Shown here: piece by piece, positions 1 to 7,680 of the stretch
How the letters are laid out: each line of letters begins with the position of its first letter
Position numbering within the stretch: the stretch's first letter is position 1
Source of the DNA: ZLKRG46 sp032117915
GTDB taxonomy: Bacteria; Bacteroidota; Ignavibacteria; Kapaibacteriales; Kapaibacteriaceae
NCBI GenBank assembly: GCA_032117915.1
Contig: JAULYI010000161.1
Location: 1-27,521 of the forward strand
Direction: 5' to 3'
DNA: 27,521 nt
The notes under the pieces: model-generated
Told to the model about the DNA's origin: nothing
The model's database searches: none
What the model saw: the letters and a program-made list of their open reading frames with translations, nothing else
Translations under genes and position numbers: made by a program

Positions 1-562
1 AACGCAGACGACGTCGCTCTCGCTGCGATGTGATCCGACGCGAAACACCGATCGAATCATCAAATGGCAGGAGCACCACGTTTCGGCCGGGCATGCCAAC
101 CTTCGTGGTCACGCGGACCCCTTTTTGGCCGTAAGCGTCGCGGGTCACCTGAACAACAACCTGCTGCTTGGCCTGCAGGTTGATCGTGACGTCGCCGGAT
201 CGTTTCGTGGAGAACGTTGGAAGACGCTTCCGGTGGACGGCCTTTGCGCTGCGGAGTGCAACGTCTGCGCTTGCTACGTCCGTGGTCGCAGGCCGATCGT
301 CTTCATCGTCATCATCGGCATCCGCTTCCTCCATGGTCTGGTCGACATCGGAGAAATGCAGAAAGGCGTCTTGGCCGATACCGATGTCAATGAAGGCCGC
401 ATTCATACCCTGGATGATCTTCGTAACCCGCCCAAGGTGAATGTTGCCAACTTGTCCCTCCCGGTCAAGCTCTTCCGTAAAAAGCTCGGACAGCCGCCCG
501 TCGTCCGTGATCGCGATCCGGACGTACGTGGGCGTGGAATTAATGAGGATGCGTCTGGACAT
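1..562 (-). CDS. Ribonuclease E/G family protein, N-terminal part (cut by window edge)
   Basis: Endoribonuclease of the RNase E/G family, expected to cut single-stranded RNA in rRNA maturation and mRNA decay in the cytoplasm. About 187 codons are visible and the C-terminal catalytic part lies beyond base 1. The start ATG is at 562-560 and gives MSRRILINSTPTYVRIA, the usual family beginning. Residues 38-70 (GNIHLGRVTKIIQGMNAAF, then DIGIGQDAFLHFSD) are the conserved start of the embedded S1 RNA-binding domain. A second block, GQKGVRVTTKVGMPGRNVVL followed by GVSRRI, matches the region after that domain. Between them is an acidic, low-complexity insertion (EEADADDDDEDD) that roughly doubles the loop found in E. 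coli RNase G. No convincing ribosome binding site precedes the start. RNase G and RNase E cannot be told apart without the C-terminus, so no symbol is given. Confidence 0.93.
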   Translation of the reverse strand, partial: MSRRILINSTPTYVRIAITDDGRLSELFTEELDREGQVGNIHLGRVTKIIQGMNAAFIDIGIGQDAFLHFSDVDQTMEEADADDDDEDDRPATTDVASADVALRSAKAVHRKRLPTFSTKRSGDVTINLQAKQQVVVQVTRDAYGQKGVRVTTKVGMPGRNVVLLPFDDSIGVSRRITSQRERRRLR

Positions 563-673
563 AAACAAAAACAGCCAAGTTTACCGTGGCGCCTCGTAGA
601 CGAACTTGCCGTTGCTTCCTTCCGGACCTGGCGGAGTTGGGCTCGCTACGACCGCACGGGACTTGGCCGAACC

Positions 674-681
674 CAAATATA
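674..681 (-). promoter_or_regulatory. Candidate Bacteroidetes-type -7 promoter element for the RNase E/G gene
   Basis: Read on the minus strand the bases are TATATTTG, an exact match to the TAnnTTTG -7 element of Bacteroidetes sigma factors. It lies between the hmgA end and the RNase start and would give a leader of about 105-110 bases. No clear TTG -33 element is seen at the expected distance. A closer, imperfect copy (TAAACTTG) lies about 13 bases before the start codon. Confidence 0.35.
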
Positions 682-691
682 CGGCATAATC

Positions 692-716
692 GCGGATCGA
701 CCATCAGCCGATCCGC
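692..716 (-). terminator. Hairpin downstream of hmgA
   Basis: A perfect 8-base inverted repeat (GCGGATCG and CGATCCGC) encloses a 9-base loop, 14 bases after the hmgA stop codon. The position suits a transcription terminator for hmgA, but no long T run follows on the minus strand, so it may instead be an mRNA-stabilising 3' stem. Confidence 0.5.
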
Positions 717-729
717 TAATGCACCAAGT

Positions 730-2016
730 TTACGCCTTGAATTCGGGCTTCAGCCCTTGCCAGCACTCCCAATAGTCGCTCTGCAATTCGGCGCAGCTCA
801 TGGCAAATGCCGTGGGCCGGATCACGAATCGCGTCTCAAACATGAAGGCCATCGTGCCATCGATCTTTGCCGGCTGCAGTTCGATCTCCGACATCTTCTT
901 GTACGTGTCAGCATCAGGGCCGTGTCCACTCATGCAGTTGTGCAACGACATTCCGCCAGGTACAAAGCCGCCACCTTCCTTGGCATCATAGACACCGTGG
1001 ATAAGGCCCATGAACTCGTTCATGAAGTTGCGGTGGAACCACGGTGGACGGAAGGTGTGCTCCGCGACCACCCACCGGGGCGGGAAGATGACGAAGTCCA
1101 TGTTTGACGTGCCTGGCGTGTCGGAAGGTGACGTCAGTACGGAGTAGATGGACGGATCGGGGTGGTCAAACGAAACAGAGTTGATGCACTGATAGTTTGC
1201 AAGGTCATACTTGTACGGAGCATAGTTTCCGTGCCAAGCGACCACATTCAGAGGCGAGTGATCATACGTGCCCTGCCACAGATTGCCCTGAAACTTCGCG
1301 ATCACGGCAAACTCACCTGTTCGATCTTCATACCATGCCGTCGGTGTCAGAAAGTCACGCGGATAGGCCAGACCATTAGCACCGATCGGCCCAAGGTCAG
1401 GCAAGCGCAACAACGCGCCGTAATTCTCCAGGATGTAGCCGCGACTGGGGCCATCAACTTCTACGCGGAATTTGATACCACGGGGGATGACGCAGATCTC
1501 ACCGGGACGAACGTCGATCACACCTAATTCCGTCAGGAAACGCATTGCCCCCTGCTGCGGAACGATGAGCATCTCGCCGTCCGCATTGTAGAAGAAGGTG
1601 TCAGTCATCGGCGTGTTGCAGACGTAAACGTGGATGGCAACGCCGGAATGCGCGGCAAGGTCTCCGTTTCCGCCCATCGTGCGGAGCCCCTGAACGAATG
1701 TTGTATGTTCATCGGGAATGGCCACCGGACTCCAACGCAGCTGATTGGGCGTCGTTTCGACCTCGCTGAACGGAGTGCTTCGTAGCATTCCGTTGTCGAT
1801 ACGCTCGTACGGTTTATGTACAACGCTCGGCCGGATGCGATACATCCATGAGCGTTTGTTTTGACCTCGCGGTGCCGTGAACGCCGTTCCGTTGATCTGC
1901 TCGGCATACAACCCGAAGGCAGGCTTCTGCGGCGAGTTCTGGCCCTGCGGCAGTGCTCCAGGCACGGCTTCCGTAGCAAACTCGTTGCCGAAGCCGGACA
2001 TATACCCTTGATTCAT
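730..2016 (-). CDS. hmgA: Homogentisate 1,2-dioxygenase
   Basis: Fe(II)-dependent ring-cleaving dioxygenase that turns homogentisate into 4-maleylacetoacetate in tyrosine/phenylalanine breakdown. The protein is about 428 residues, a normal length. It opens with YMSGFGNEFATEA, the family hallmark, and contains PRW-VAEHTFRPPWFHRN and SGHGPDAD. By alignment to the human enzyme (His335, Glu341, His371) the iron ligands are His328, Glu334 and His365. The chosen start is ATG at 2016-2014, because AGGGAG lies six bases upstream (2023-2028); an in-frame ATG at 2037 has no such support. The gene lies just downstream of a tRNA-Arg on the same strand and may share its transcript. No other tyrosine-catabolism gene is in view, so the pathway partners must be elsewhere. 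Confidence 0.97.
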   Translation of the reverse strand: MNQGYMSGFGNEFATEAVPGALPQGQNSPQKPAFGLYAEQINGTAFTAPRGQNKRSWMYRIRPSVVHKPYERIDNGMLRSTPFSEVETTPNQLRWSPVAIPDEHTTFVQGLRTMGGNGDLAAHSGVAIHVYVCNTPMTDTFFYNADGEMLIVPQQGAMRFLTELGVIDVRPGEICVIPRGIKFRVEVDGPSRGYILENYGALLRLPDLGPIGANGLAYPRDFLTPTAWYEDRTGEFAVIAKFQGNLWQGTYDHSPLNVVAWHGNYAPYKYDLANYQCINSVSFDHPDPSIYSVLTSPSDTPGTSNMDFVIFPPRWVVAEHTFRPPWFHRNFMNEFMGLIHGVYDAKEGGGFVPGGMSLHNCMSGHGPDADTYKKMSEIELQPAKIDGTMAFMFETRFVIRPTAFAMSCAELQSDYWECWQGLKPEFKA

Positions 2017-2050
2017 CTGATGCTCCCTGGTGATCATGAGCGAATAGCAG

Positions 2051-2124
2051 TACGCCCAGCAGGATTCGAACCTGCGACCCGCAGCTTAGAAGGCTGCTGC
2101 TCTATCCAGCTGAGCTATGGGCGC
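2051..2124 (-). tRNA. tRNA-Arg (anticodon TCT)
   Basis: A 74-base cloverleaf on the minus strand: acceptor GCGCCCA with TGGGCGT (first pair G-U), D arm GCTC/GAGC, anticodon stem GCAGC/GCTGC with loop CTTCTAA giving anticodon TCT, a 5-base variable loop, T stem GCAGG/CCTGC with loop TTCGAAT, and discriminator A. The CCA end is not encoded. It should read AGA (and AGG by wobble). It sits 34 bases upstream of hmgA on the same strand. Confidence 0.96.
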
Positions 2125-2130
2125 ATGGTC

Positions 2131-2138
2131 CAAAACTA
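2131..2138 (-). promoter_or_regulatory. Candidate -7 promoter element of the tRNA-Arg gene
   Basis: On the minus strand the bases are TAGTTTTG, an exact match to TAnnTTTG, ending six bases before the first base of the tRNA. This is where a Bacteroidetes-type -7 element would lie for a short tRNA leader. A TTG -33 element is not evident. Because hmgA follows the tRNA closely, this promoter may also drive hmgA. Confidence 0.5.
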
Positions 2139-2240
2139 CGGATATCATTGGCACGCCCAGCGATGGCACGCCGCCACGTCATGATCACATTGCCTGCCGG
2201 GATGTGGACTGCCCGCGGGAATGGCATTATCCGACACCAT

Positions 2241-2489
2241 TCATTGTGTCACTATGTCATACGGTGACAATGTCTCGTCGATCACGATCTTCACGGCACC
2301 AAACGGCGTATCCAGCATGACCGGGTCCGTGATGGCCGTGCCCCTCAGCAACTCCTCTTCACGTAAGACATCACACAGCCAGCTGTAGAGCGAGGGGGCA
2401 ATGACGATCTCGGCTGGCGGCTCACCGTGGTCGTATACGTGTCTCTCTATCGAGCCGTACACCTCTGCGAACGCGTCAAAGTAATCCAT
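2241..2489 (-). CDS. Small acidic protein of unknown function (82 residues)
   Basis: I do not recognise this protein. It is short and acidic, begins MDYFDAFAEVYGSIERHVYD, has a central hydrophobic stretch (AEIVIAPSLYSWLCDVL) and ends with a beta-like segment (TPFGAVKIVIDETLSPYDIV). There is no signal peptide or obvious membrane span, so it is probably cytoplasmic. The start is supported by GGAGG at 2498-2502, eight bases before the ATG, one of the best ribosome binding sites in the window. It is divergent from rpsA and lies upstream of the tRNA-Arg/hmgA pair on the same strand. A phage-related or toxin-antitoxin role cannot be supported from sequence alone. Confidence 0.7.
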   Translation of the reverse strand: MDYFDAFAEVYGSIERHVYDHGEPPAEIVIAPSLYSWLCDVLREEELLRGTAITDPVMLDTPFGAVKIVIDETLSPYDIVTQ

Positions 2490-2497
2490 GGATCAGA

Positions 2498-2502
2498 CCT
2501 CC
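2498..2502 (-). promoter_or_regulatory. Ribosome binding site of the 82-residue gene
   Basis: GGAGG on the minus strand, eight bases before the ATG at 2489. It is a near-perfect Shine-Dalgarno sequence in a genome where most starts have weak ones, and it supports this small open frame as a real gene. Confidence 0.65.
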
Positions 2503-2568
2503 GGTCGGTTTCAACTACGCACAGGAAAAACCATGCCAGAACTTGCGTATGTCTATGTGGAAAAAGCG

Positions 2569-2576
2569 TATCTTTG
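2569..2576 (+). promoter_or_regulatory. Candidate -7 promoter element of rpsA
   Basis: TATCTTTG matches TAnnTTTG exactly. A TTG at 2543-2545 lies upstream with a 23-base gap, somewhat longer than usual for the -33 element. Transcription would start near 2580 and leave a leader of about 88 bases before the rpsA start at 2668. Confidence 0.4.
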
Positions 2577-2667
2577 TGGTCTTTACCGGCCCAAACTTTG
2601 TACAACTAATCCTCGCTGTCATGGATACGCTCAGGGCCGGGCGCATCGCATGACTGTTGGAGTTTGT

Positions 2668-4569
2668 ATGACTGAAGATAACAACGTCGAAACGAACGAA
2701 TCGGCTTCAGCCGAGACCGTAGCGACACCCCCTGCAGAAGCACCGGTCGTGGAAACGGTCGTTGCCGAAGCACCTGCCGCCGAAGCCTTTGCTCCGGTAG
2801 CCCAAACGCCGGCACCGCGCCGCACTGCACTGCAGGCACTCCTCGAGGGAGAACTCGATTCGGTGTCGATGGATTCCGGCACGTTCGCCGACATGTTCGA
2901 GCGCACGATGTCCAAGGTCAAGGAAGACGAAATGGTCCGCGGCACGGTCGTGTCCGTGACGAAGGATGAGATCCTTGTTGACATCGGCTTCAAGTCCCTT
3001 GGTGTCGTTCCCCGTGCCGAATTCGTCGGTGCGGAGCACCTCAGCCCCGGAGACGGTGTTGATGTGTTCGTCGAAAAGATCGAAGACGCTTCCGGCCGCC
3101 TGATGCTCAGTCGCCGTCGCGCCGATTTCATGAAGACGTGGGAAGACATCCTCAACCTGCACAACACGCAGAAGGTCGAGCCTGTACGCATCCTGCGTCG
3201 CATCAAGGGCGGCATGGTCGTAGACCTGCTTGGCATCGAGGCCTTCCTTCCCGGCTCGCAGATCGACGTCCGCCCCGTGCGCGACTTCGATGCATGGGTC
3301 GGCAAGACGATCGACATCCGCGTCGTCAAGGTGAACCACCCCAGCGAGAACGTCGTTGTCTCCCACAAGGTCCTGCTCGAGGAGCACCTTGCAGAACAAC
3401 GCTCGAAGATCCTCGGCACACTCGAAAAGGGTCTCGTGCTCGAAGGCACGGTCAAGGCCATCTCCGACTTCGGCGTGTTCGTCGATCTCGGTGGTGTCGA
3501 CGGTCTCGTCCACATCACGGACCTCTCATGGGGCCGCGTTTCGCATCCGTCGGAAGTCGTGCAGCTTGACCAGCAGGTCAAGGTCGTTGTTCTTGACTTC
3601 GATGAGAACCGCAAGCGTATCTCGCTCGGCATGAAGCAGCTCACGGCTCACCCGTGGGAGCAGATCGGCGAGAAGTACGAGCCCGGCACGAAGGTGACCG
3701 GCAAGGTGGTCTCGCTCACCGACTACGGTGCATTTATCGAGATCGAAAAGGGCGTCGAAGGCCTGATCCACATCAGCGAAATGAGCTGGACACAGCATGT
3801 GAAGCATCCTTCACAGGTTGTCTCACTCGGCCAGCAAGTACAGGCCGTTGTGCTGAACATTGACAAGGGAGACCGCAAGCTCGCCCTGGGCATGAAGCAG
3901 CTTGAGCCGGATCCGTGGAACGACCTGATGGCCAAGTATCCGATCAACTCGCAGCATAAGGGCACGGTACGGAACCTTACGAACTTCGGCGTCTTCGTCG
4001 AACTCGAGCCCGGCGTCGATGGTCTGGTTCACATCTCTGACCTCTCCTGGACGAAGAAGATCCGTCACCCCGGTGAGTTCGTGAAGAAGGGTGACGTTCT
4101 TGACGTCCTCGTGCTGGCGATCGACAGCGAACACCGCCGCATCTCCCTCGGCCACAAGCAGATCACGGAAAACCCCTGGGATGTGTTCGAGAATGCATAC
4201 ACGGTTGGTACGGATTGCCAGGGTGTCATCTCCCGCATCATCGACAAGGGCGTCATCGTCGAGCTGCCGGAAGGCGTCGACGGATTCGTTCCGGTATCGC
4301 AGCTCTCCTTCGCCCCGGTTCGCAACATCGCCGAGTTCTTCAATCCCGGAGACAACCTCCCGTTGAAGGTGGTTGAATTCGACAAGGAGCAGAAGAAGAT
4401 CGTTCTGAGCGCCGTTGAATTCCTGCGCGGACGTTCGGCCGAAGAAGTGGCGACCTACAATGCGAACCACCCGGTCCCGAATGCCGACAAGTATAACGTT
4501 GACGGAACGGCTTCCGCCGAAACGTCGATCGAGGATCTCGAGTCGAGCGAGCCGCTGGCCTCGGAATAA
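2668..4569 (+). CDS. rpsA: 30S ribosomal protein S1
   Basis: RNA-binding ribosomal protein that helps the 30S subunit capture and unfold mRNA. The chosen start is ATG 2668, because TTGGAG ends five bases upstream; the frame stays open to 2488 but the earlier residues look unlike S1. The 633-residue protein has an acidic, Ala/Pro-rich N-terminal extension (about residues 1-85), then six S1 repeats near 90-150, 170-235, 258-325, 343-412, 430-500 and 517-585. Repeats 3-5 are the most typical, with GVFVDLGGVDGLVHITDLSW, GAFIEIEKGVEGLIHISEMS and GVFVELEPGVDGLVHISDLS. A short acidic tail follows. Six repeats match the E. coli-type architecture, and N-terminal extensions are common in Bacteroidetes S1. 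The gene is monocistronic, ending in a strong terminator. Extra control through its 5' leader is possible but not visible. Confidence 0.97.
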   Translation: MTEDNNVETNESASAETVATPPAEAPVVETVVAEAPAAEAFAPVAQTPAPRRTALQALLEGELDSVSMDSGTFADMFERTMSKVKEDEMVRGTVVSVTKDEILVDIGFKSLGVVPRAEFVGAEHLSPGDGVDVFVEKIEDASGRLMLSRRRADFMKTWEDILNLHNTQKVEPVRILRRIKGGMVVDLLGIEAFLPGSQIDVRPVRDFDAWVGKTIDIRVVKVNHPSENVVVSHKVLLEEHLAEQRSKILGTLEKGLVLEGTVKAISDFGVFVDLGGVDGLVHITDLSWGRVSHPSEVVQLDQQVKVVVLDFDENRKRISLGMKQLTAHPWEQIGEKYEPGTKVTGKVVSLTDYGAFIEIEKGVEGLIHISEMSWTQHVKHPSQVVSLGQQVQAVVLNIDKGDRKLALGMKQLEPDPWNDLMAKYPINSQHKGTVRNLTNFGVFVELEPGVDGLVHISDLSWTKKIRHPGEFVKKGDVLDVLVLAIDSEHRRISLGHKQITENPWDVFENAYTVGTDCQGVISRIIDKGVIVELPEGVDGFVPVSQLSFAPVRNIAEFFNPGDNLPLKVVEFDKEQKKIVLSAVEFLRGRSAEEVATYNANHPVPNADKYNVDGTASAETSIEDLESSEPLASE

Positions 4570-4591
4570 TCCTTCGCAATACGCGATCAAC

Positions 4592-4632
4592 ACGCCCCTG
4601 CGACCGACCGGTCGCAGGGGCGTTGTCGTTTT
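4592..4632 (+). terminator. Rho-independent terminator of rpsA
   Basis: A perfect 14-base-pair stem (ACGCCCCTGCGACC at 4592-4605 with GGTCGCAGGGGCGT at 4610-4623) and a 4-base loop, followed by TGTCGTTTTC. It is 22 bases after the rpsA stop and separates rpsA from folC. Confidence 0.88.
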
Positions 4633-4653
4633 CCCCCGTTGTAGTTTGCAGAC

Positions 4654-5934
4654 ATGTCCATCAAGCCTCTCCTCGACGAGCTCTTTGCGATGACGTTCCA
4701 CGGCATCAAGCCAGGTCTGGATCGCATCACCGCATTGCTCGACACGATCGATCATCCCGAACGTCGATACCCCGTGATCCATGTTGCCGGTACCAACGGC
4801 AAGGGGTCAACATGCTCCATGCTTGCCAGCATCCTCCAGCACGCAGGGTATAACGTGGGCGTGTACACCTCGCCCCATATCCGCCGCTTCAATGAACGGA
4901 TACGCATCAATGGAGCATTGATAGACGACATCGATATTGCCAGACTTGCACGTCCGTTGATGGACGCTGCAGCGCCGATCGGTGGCACCTTCTTCGAGGT
5001 TACGACGGCCATGGCCATGCAGTACTTCGCCGAACGACGTGTGGATGTGGCCGTGATCGAGACCGGCCTTGGTGGTCGACTTGACGCAACGAATGTGGTC
5101 GAGCCGCTCGTGAGTATCATCACGGCCATCGACTACGACCATATGGAATACCTCGGCACGACGCTACCGAAGATCGCCGCGGAGAAGGCCGGCATCATCA
5201 AAGAAGGTATCCCTGTAGTGATCGGCGATACAAGACGGGAACTTCGAACGGTCTTTAGCACGACGGCCGAGCAACTCCACGCGTCGATCACGTATGCGTC
5301 GGACGTCATCAAGGTGGACGTGGACGCACTACGGAAAGACCTGACCATGTCTGTTAGTGCTGTTGATGATGAATCACTGCGGTACTACGACGTTGATCTG
5401 TGCGGACGTCATCAGGCACAGAACGTTGCCGCTGTGCTCGCTACACTTCCGATTCTGCGTGACGTTTACTTTATCGACGAAGCACATGTTCGCGACGGCC
5501 TTCGAACAGTTCGGCAGACAACGGGACTTGGCGGTCGCATCGAACTCCTGTCTTCCGATCCGCTGGTGGTGATGGATGTGTCGCACAATCCGGCAGGAAT
5601 CCGAACGCTCGCATCAACACTTGAACAGTGCGGGTATCCCGCATCCTCGTGGCAAGTCGTCTTCGGCGCCATGGCCGACAAAGACGTCGAAGACATGCTC
5701 GATGCCCTTCGCCCGCTGGTTGCCACCCTCCACGTCTGCGCCCCCGACCTGCCCCGCGCCATGTCCGTTGATCAGCTCCATGACAGTGCCACGACAACCG
5801 GTATCTCTCGCGTCGTTTCGCACGTTTCGGTGGCAGAAGCCTGCGGTATGGCACGTGCGATGGGGCCGACCGTGATCTGCGGGTCCTTTCACGTTGCCGA
5901 TGAGGCTATCCGGTGGCTGGACGACATCAAGTGA
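4654..5934 (+). CDS. folC: Folylpolyglutamate synthase / dihydrofolate synthase
   Basis: Cytoplasmic ATP-dependent ligase that adds glutamate to dihydropteroate and to folates. The 426-residue length is typical. The P-loop HVAGTNGKGST has its core at residues 46-53. It is followed by YTSPHIRRFNERI (the folate/omega loop region) and by ETGLGGRLDATNVV, a strong FolC signature. DYDHMEYLG and the C-terminal ligase part (VVMDVSHNPAGIRTLA) complete the Mur-ligase-like fold. Both activities are common in bacterial FolC, but this one has not been tested. Start ATG 4654 gives MSIKPLLDELFAM, a normal N-terminus, without a clear Shine-Dalgarno. Only 30 bases separate the rpsA terminator stem from this start, so the promoter must be very close or overlap the terminator. 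The downstream neighbour, purH, consumes a folate cofactor, which fits functionally. Confidence 0.95.
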   Translation: MSIKPLLDELFAMTFHGIKPGLDRITALLDTIDHPERRYPVIHVAGTNGKGSTCSMLASILQHAGYNVGVYTSPHIRRFNERIRINGALIDDIDIARLARPLMDAAAPIGGTFFEVTTAMAMQYFAERRVDVAVIETGLGGRLDATNVVEPLVSIITAIDYDHMEYLGTTLPKIAAEKAGIIKEGIPVVIGDTRRELRTVFSTTAEQLHASITYASDVIKVDVDALRKDLTMSVSAVDDESLRYYDVDLCGRHQAQNVAAVLATLPILRDVYFIDEAHVRDGLRTVRQTTGLGGRIELLSSDPLVVMDVSHNPAGIRTLASTLEQCGYPASSWQVVFGAMADKDVEDMLDALRPLVATLHVCAPDLPRAMSVDQLHDSATTTGISRVVSHVSVAEACGMARAMGPTVICGSFHVADEAIRWLDDIK

Positions 5935-6092
5935 AGCCCAGTCGAAGGACGCTACGGTACGCCAGCAGACGGTACACGGTAGCTCCATATCCGATTGGTT
6001 CTTGACAAAAGAGAACGTTTTCCACGTCGATGTGCTGGTGCTTAATTGACGCGTAATTTCGCGGTCTCCAATCATCCTTCTCCCGTAGGTCC
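5935..6092 (+). other. Intergenic region between folC and purH
   Basis: This 158-base gap holds no convincing gene or RNA. It is locally A/T-richer around 6000-6070. A TAATTTCG at 6052-6059 is a one-mismatch version of the TAnnTTTG element and could be the purH promoter. TTGACA at 6002-6007 resembles a sigma70 -35 box but lacks a matching -10. I see no terminator for folC and no purine riboswitch. Confidence 0.4.
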
Positions 6093-7622
6093 ATGATCCG
6101 CACCGCACTCCTCTCCGTGTCAGACAAGTCCGGCATTGTCGATGTAGCCGCCGCCCTTCACGCCAACGGTGTTCGCATTGTATCAACAGGCGGCACGGCT
6201 TCAACGCTTGTTGCGGCCGGTATTCCCGTTACGCCGGTTTCCGATCTGACCGGCTTTCCGGAGGTCATGGACGGACGCGTGAAGACGCTACACCCAGCCA
6301 TCCACGGTGGATTGCTGGCGCGGCTGGACGATCCGTCGCATGTGGAGCAGATGGCGGCCCATGGCATCACCAGCATCGACCTTGCCATCATCAACCTGTA
6401 TCCGTTCGAACAAACGGTAGCAAGGCCCGAGTCCACGCACGACGACATCATCGAGAACATTGATATTGGCGGCCCCGCAATGGTCAGAGCCGCTGCCAAA
6501 AATCATGCCCACACGCTCATCGTCGTCAACCCGGCCAACTACGCCGAGGTGCTGGGCTACATCGAACGGGGCGAGGCTGTACCGATGGAGGTACGCGAGC
6601 GGCTGGCCTTTGAAGCCTACTCACACACGGCACAGTATGACGCTCGCATCTCGGCCTACTTCGCAACACGACTGCAAACGCCCTTTCCTGCTGAGACAGC
6701 ATTGCCGCTTCGTCTGCAGCAGTCTCTGCGGTATGGCGAGAACCCCCATCAGCAAGCCGCTCTCTATGGGGCGTTCGGTTCGATCTTCGCGCAGCACCAT
6801 GGTAAGGAGTTGTCGTACAACAACATCATGGACATCGATGCAGCATCGATGCTCGCCCTCGAGTTTGATGAACCGACCGTTGTCATCATCAAGCACACGA
6901 ATCCCTGCGGCGTTGGCTCCGGCACCTCGCTTGTCGATGCGTGGGCGAAAGCATTCGCAACAGACACCGTATCGCCATTCGGAGGCATCGTGGCGGTGAA
7001 TCGCGAGATCGACAAGGCATTTGCCGAGACTGTCCACAGCATCTTCACGGAGGTGCTCATCGCCCCTTCATTCACACCCGAGGCCATGGAGCTTCTGCAG
7101 AAGAAGAAGGATCGACGCCTGATGACGGTCTCGTACGACGCGTTGCGCACCTCCCTCGGCATGGAAGTACGATCGGTTGCCGGCGGACTGCTGCTGCAGA
7201 CGTCCGATGCAGCACTGCTGGACGAGGCGTCGCTGCGCGTGGTGACGGACCGTGCTCCGTCCGATGACGAACGAGCTGCCATGCTCTATGCCTGGAAGAT
7301 CGCCAAGCATGTAAAGAGCAACGCCATTGTCTACGCGTCGGCCGACCGTTCACTGGCCATTGGCGCCGGCCAGATGTCGCGCCTGGACTCCGCACGCATT
7401 GCCGTACGAAAGGCCCAAGATGCAGGTATCGACCTCAAGGGCTGCGCCGTCGCTTCAGATGCGTTCTTCCCCTTTGCCGACGGGCTGCTGCAAGCTGCAG
7501 AGGCCGGTGCGGCGTGCGTGATCCAGCCTGGTGGGTCGGTGCGCGACGAAGAGGTGATCGCTGCCGCCAACGAGCAAGGGCTAGCGATGATGTTCACAGG
7601 CATGCGCCACTTCAGGCACTGA
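6093..7622 (+). CDS. purH: Bifunctional AICAR formyltransferase / IMP cyclohydrolase
   Basis: Catalyses the last two steps of de novo IMP synthesis: formyl transfer from 10-formyltetrahydrofolate to AICAR, then ring closure. It is 509 residues, a normal length. The N-terminal cyclohydrolase domain shows LLSVSDKSG, VSTGGTA and KTLHPAIHGG (Lys64). INLYPFEQTV and DIGGPAMVRAAAKNH follow. The formyltransferase domain starts near residue 200 with LRYGENPHQQAALYG and carries the catalytic Lys267-His268 in KHTNPCG, then DAFFPFADG near the end. All key motifs are intact. The start ATG gives MIRTALLSVSDKSG, the expected N-terminus. It is convergent with the Lon-family gene, with 58 bases between them and no clear terminator. 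Confidence 0.98.
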   Translation: MIRTALLSVSDKSGIVDVAAALHANGVRIVSTGGTASTLVAAGIPVTPVSDLTGFPEVMDGRVKTLHPAIHGGLLARLDDPSHVEQMAAHGITSIDLAIINLYPFEQTVARPESTHDDIIENIDIGGPAMVRAAAKNHAHTLIVVNPANYAEVLGYIERGEAVPMEVRERLAFEAYSHTAQYDARISAYFATRLQTPFPAETALPLRLQQSLRYGENPHQQAALYGAFGSIFAQHHGKELSYNNIMDIDAASMLALEFDEPTVVIIKHTNPCGVGSGTSLVDAWAKAFATDTVSPFGGIVAVNREIDKAFAETVHSIFTEVLIAPSFTPEAMELLQKKKDRRLMTVSYDALRTSLGMEVRSVAGGLLLQTSDAALLDEASLRVVTDRAPSDDERAAMLYAWKIAKHVKSNAIVYASADRSLAIGAGQMSRLDSARIAVRKAQDAGIDLKGCAVASDAFFPFADGLLQAAEAGAACVIQPGGSVRDEEVIAAANEQGLAMMFTGMRHFRH

Positions 7623-7680
7623 CCGACAGCCGCCACGCCGCTAGTGGACAGATTCGCGAATCAATGCCTTCGGTCGTGGG

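Noticed and set aside
125..775. Long plus-strand open frame (216 residues, TTG start)
   Set aside because: It lies opposite the RNase E/G gene and runs into the 3' end of hmgA; the minus strand shows clear family motifs and this frame shows none.
2017..2037. Upstream ATG of hmgA at 2037
   Set aside because: It would add seven atypical residues and has no ribosome binding site, whereas AGGGAG is correctly placed for ATG 2016.
2488..2667. Extended N-terminus of ribosomal protein S1 from ATG 2488
   Set aside because: The extra 60 residues look unlike S1 and contain the candidate promoter; TTGGAG is placed for ATG 2668.
2631..3644. Minus-strand open frame of 337 residues opposite rpsA
   Set aside because: Its composition is almost only Ser, Thr, Arg and Pro, as expected from the reverse strand of a GC-rich gene.
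6002..6007. TTGACA resembling a sigma70 -35 box upstream of purH
   Set aside because: There is no TATAAT-like box at 16-18 bases, and other promoters here appear to be of the Bacteroidetes type.
7651..7662. Perfect 12-base palindrome GATTCGCGAATC between purH and the Lon-family gene
   Set aside because: It has no loop and no T run, so it is a poor terminator, and I have no operator to assign it to.
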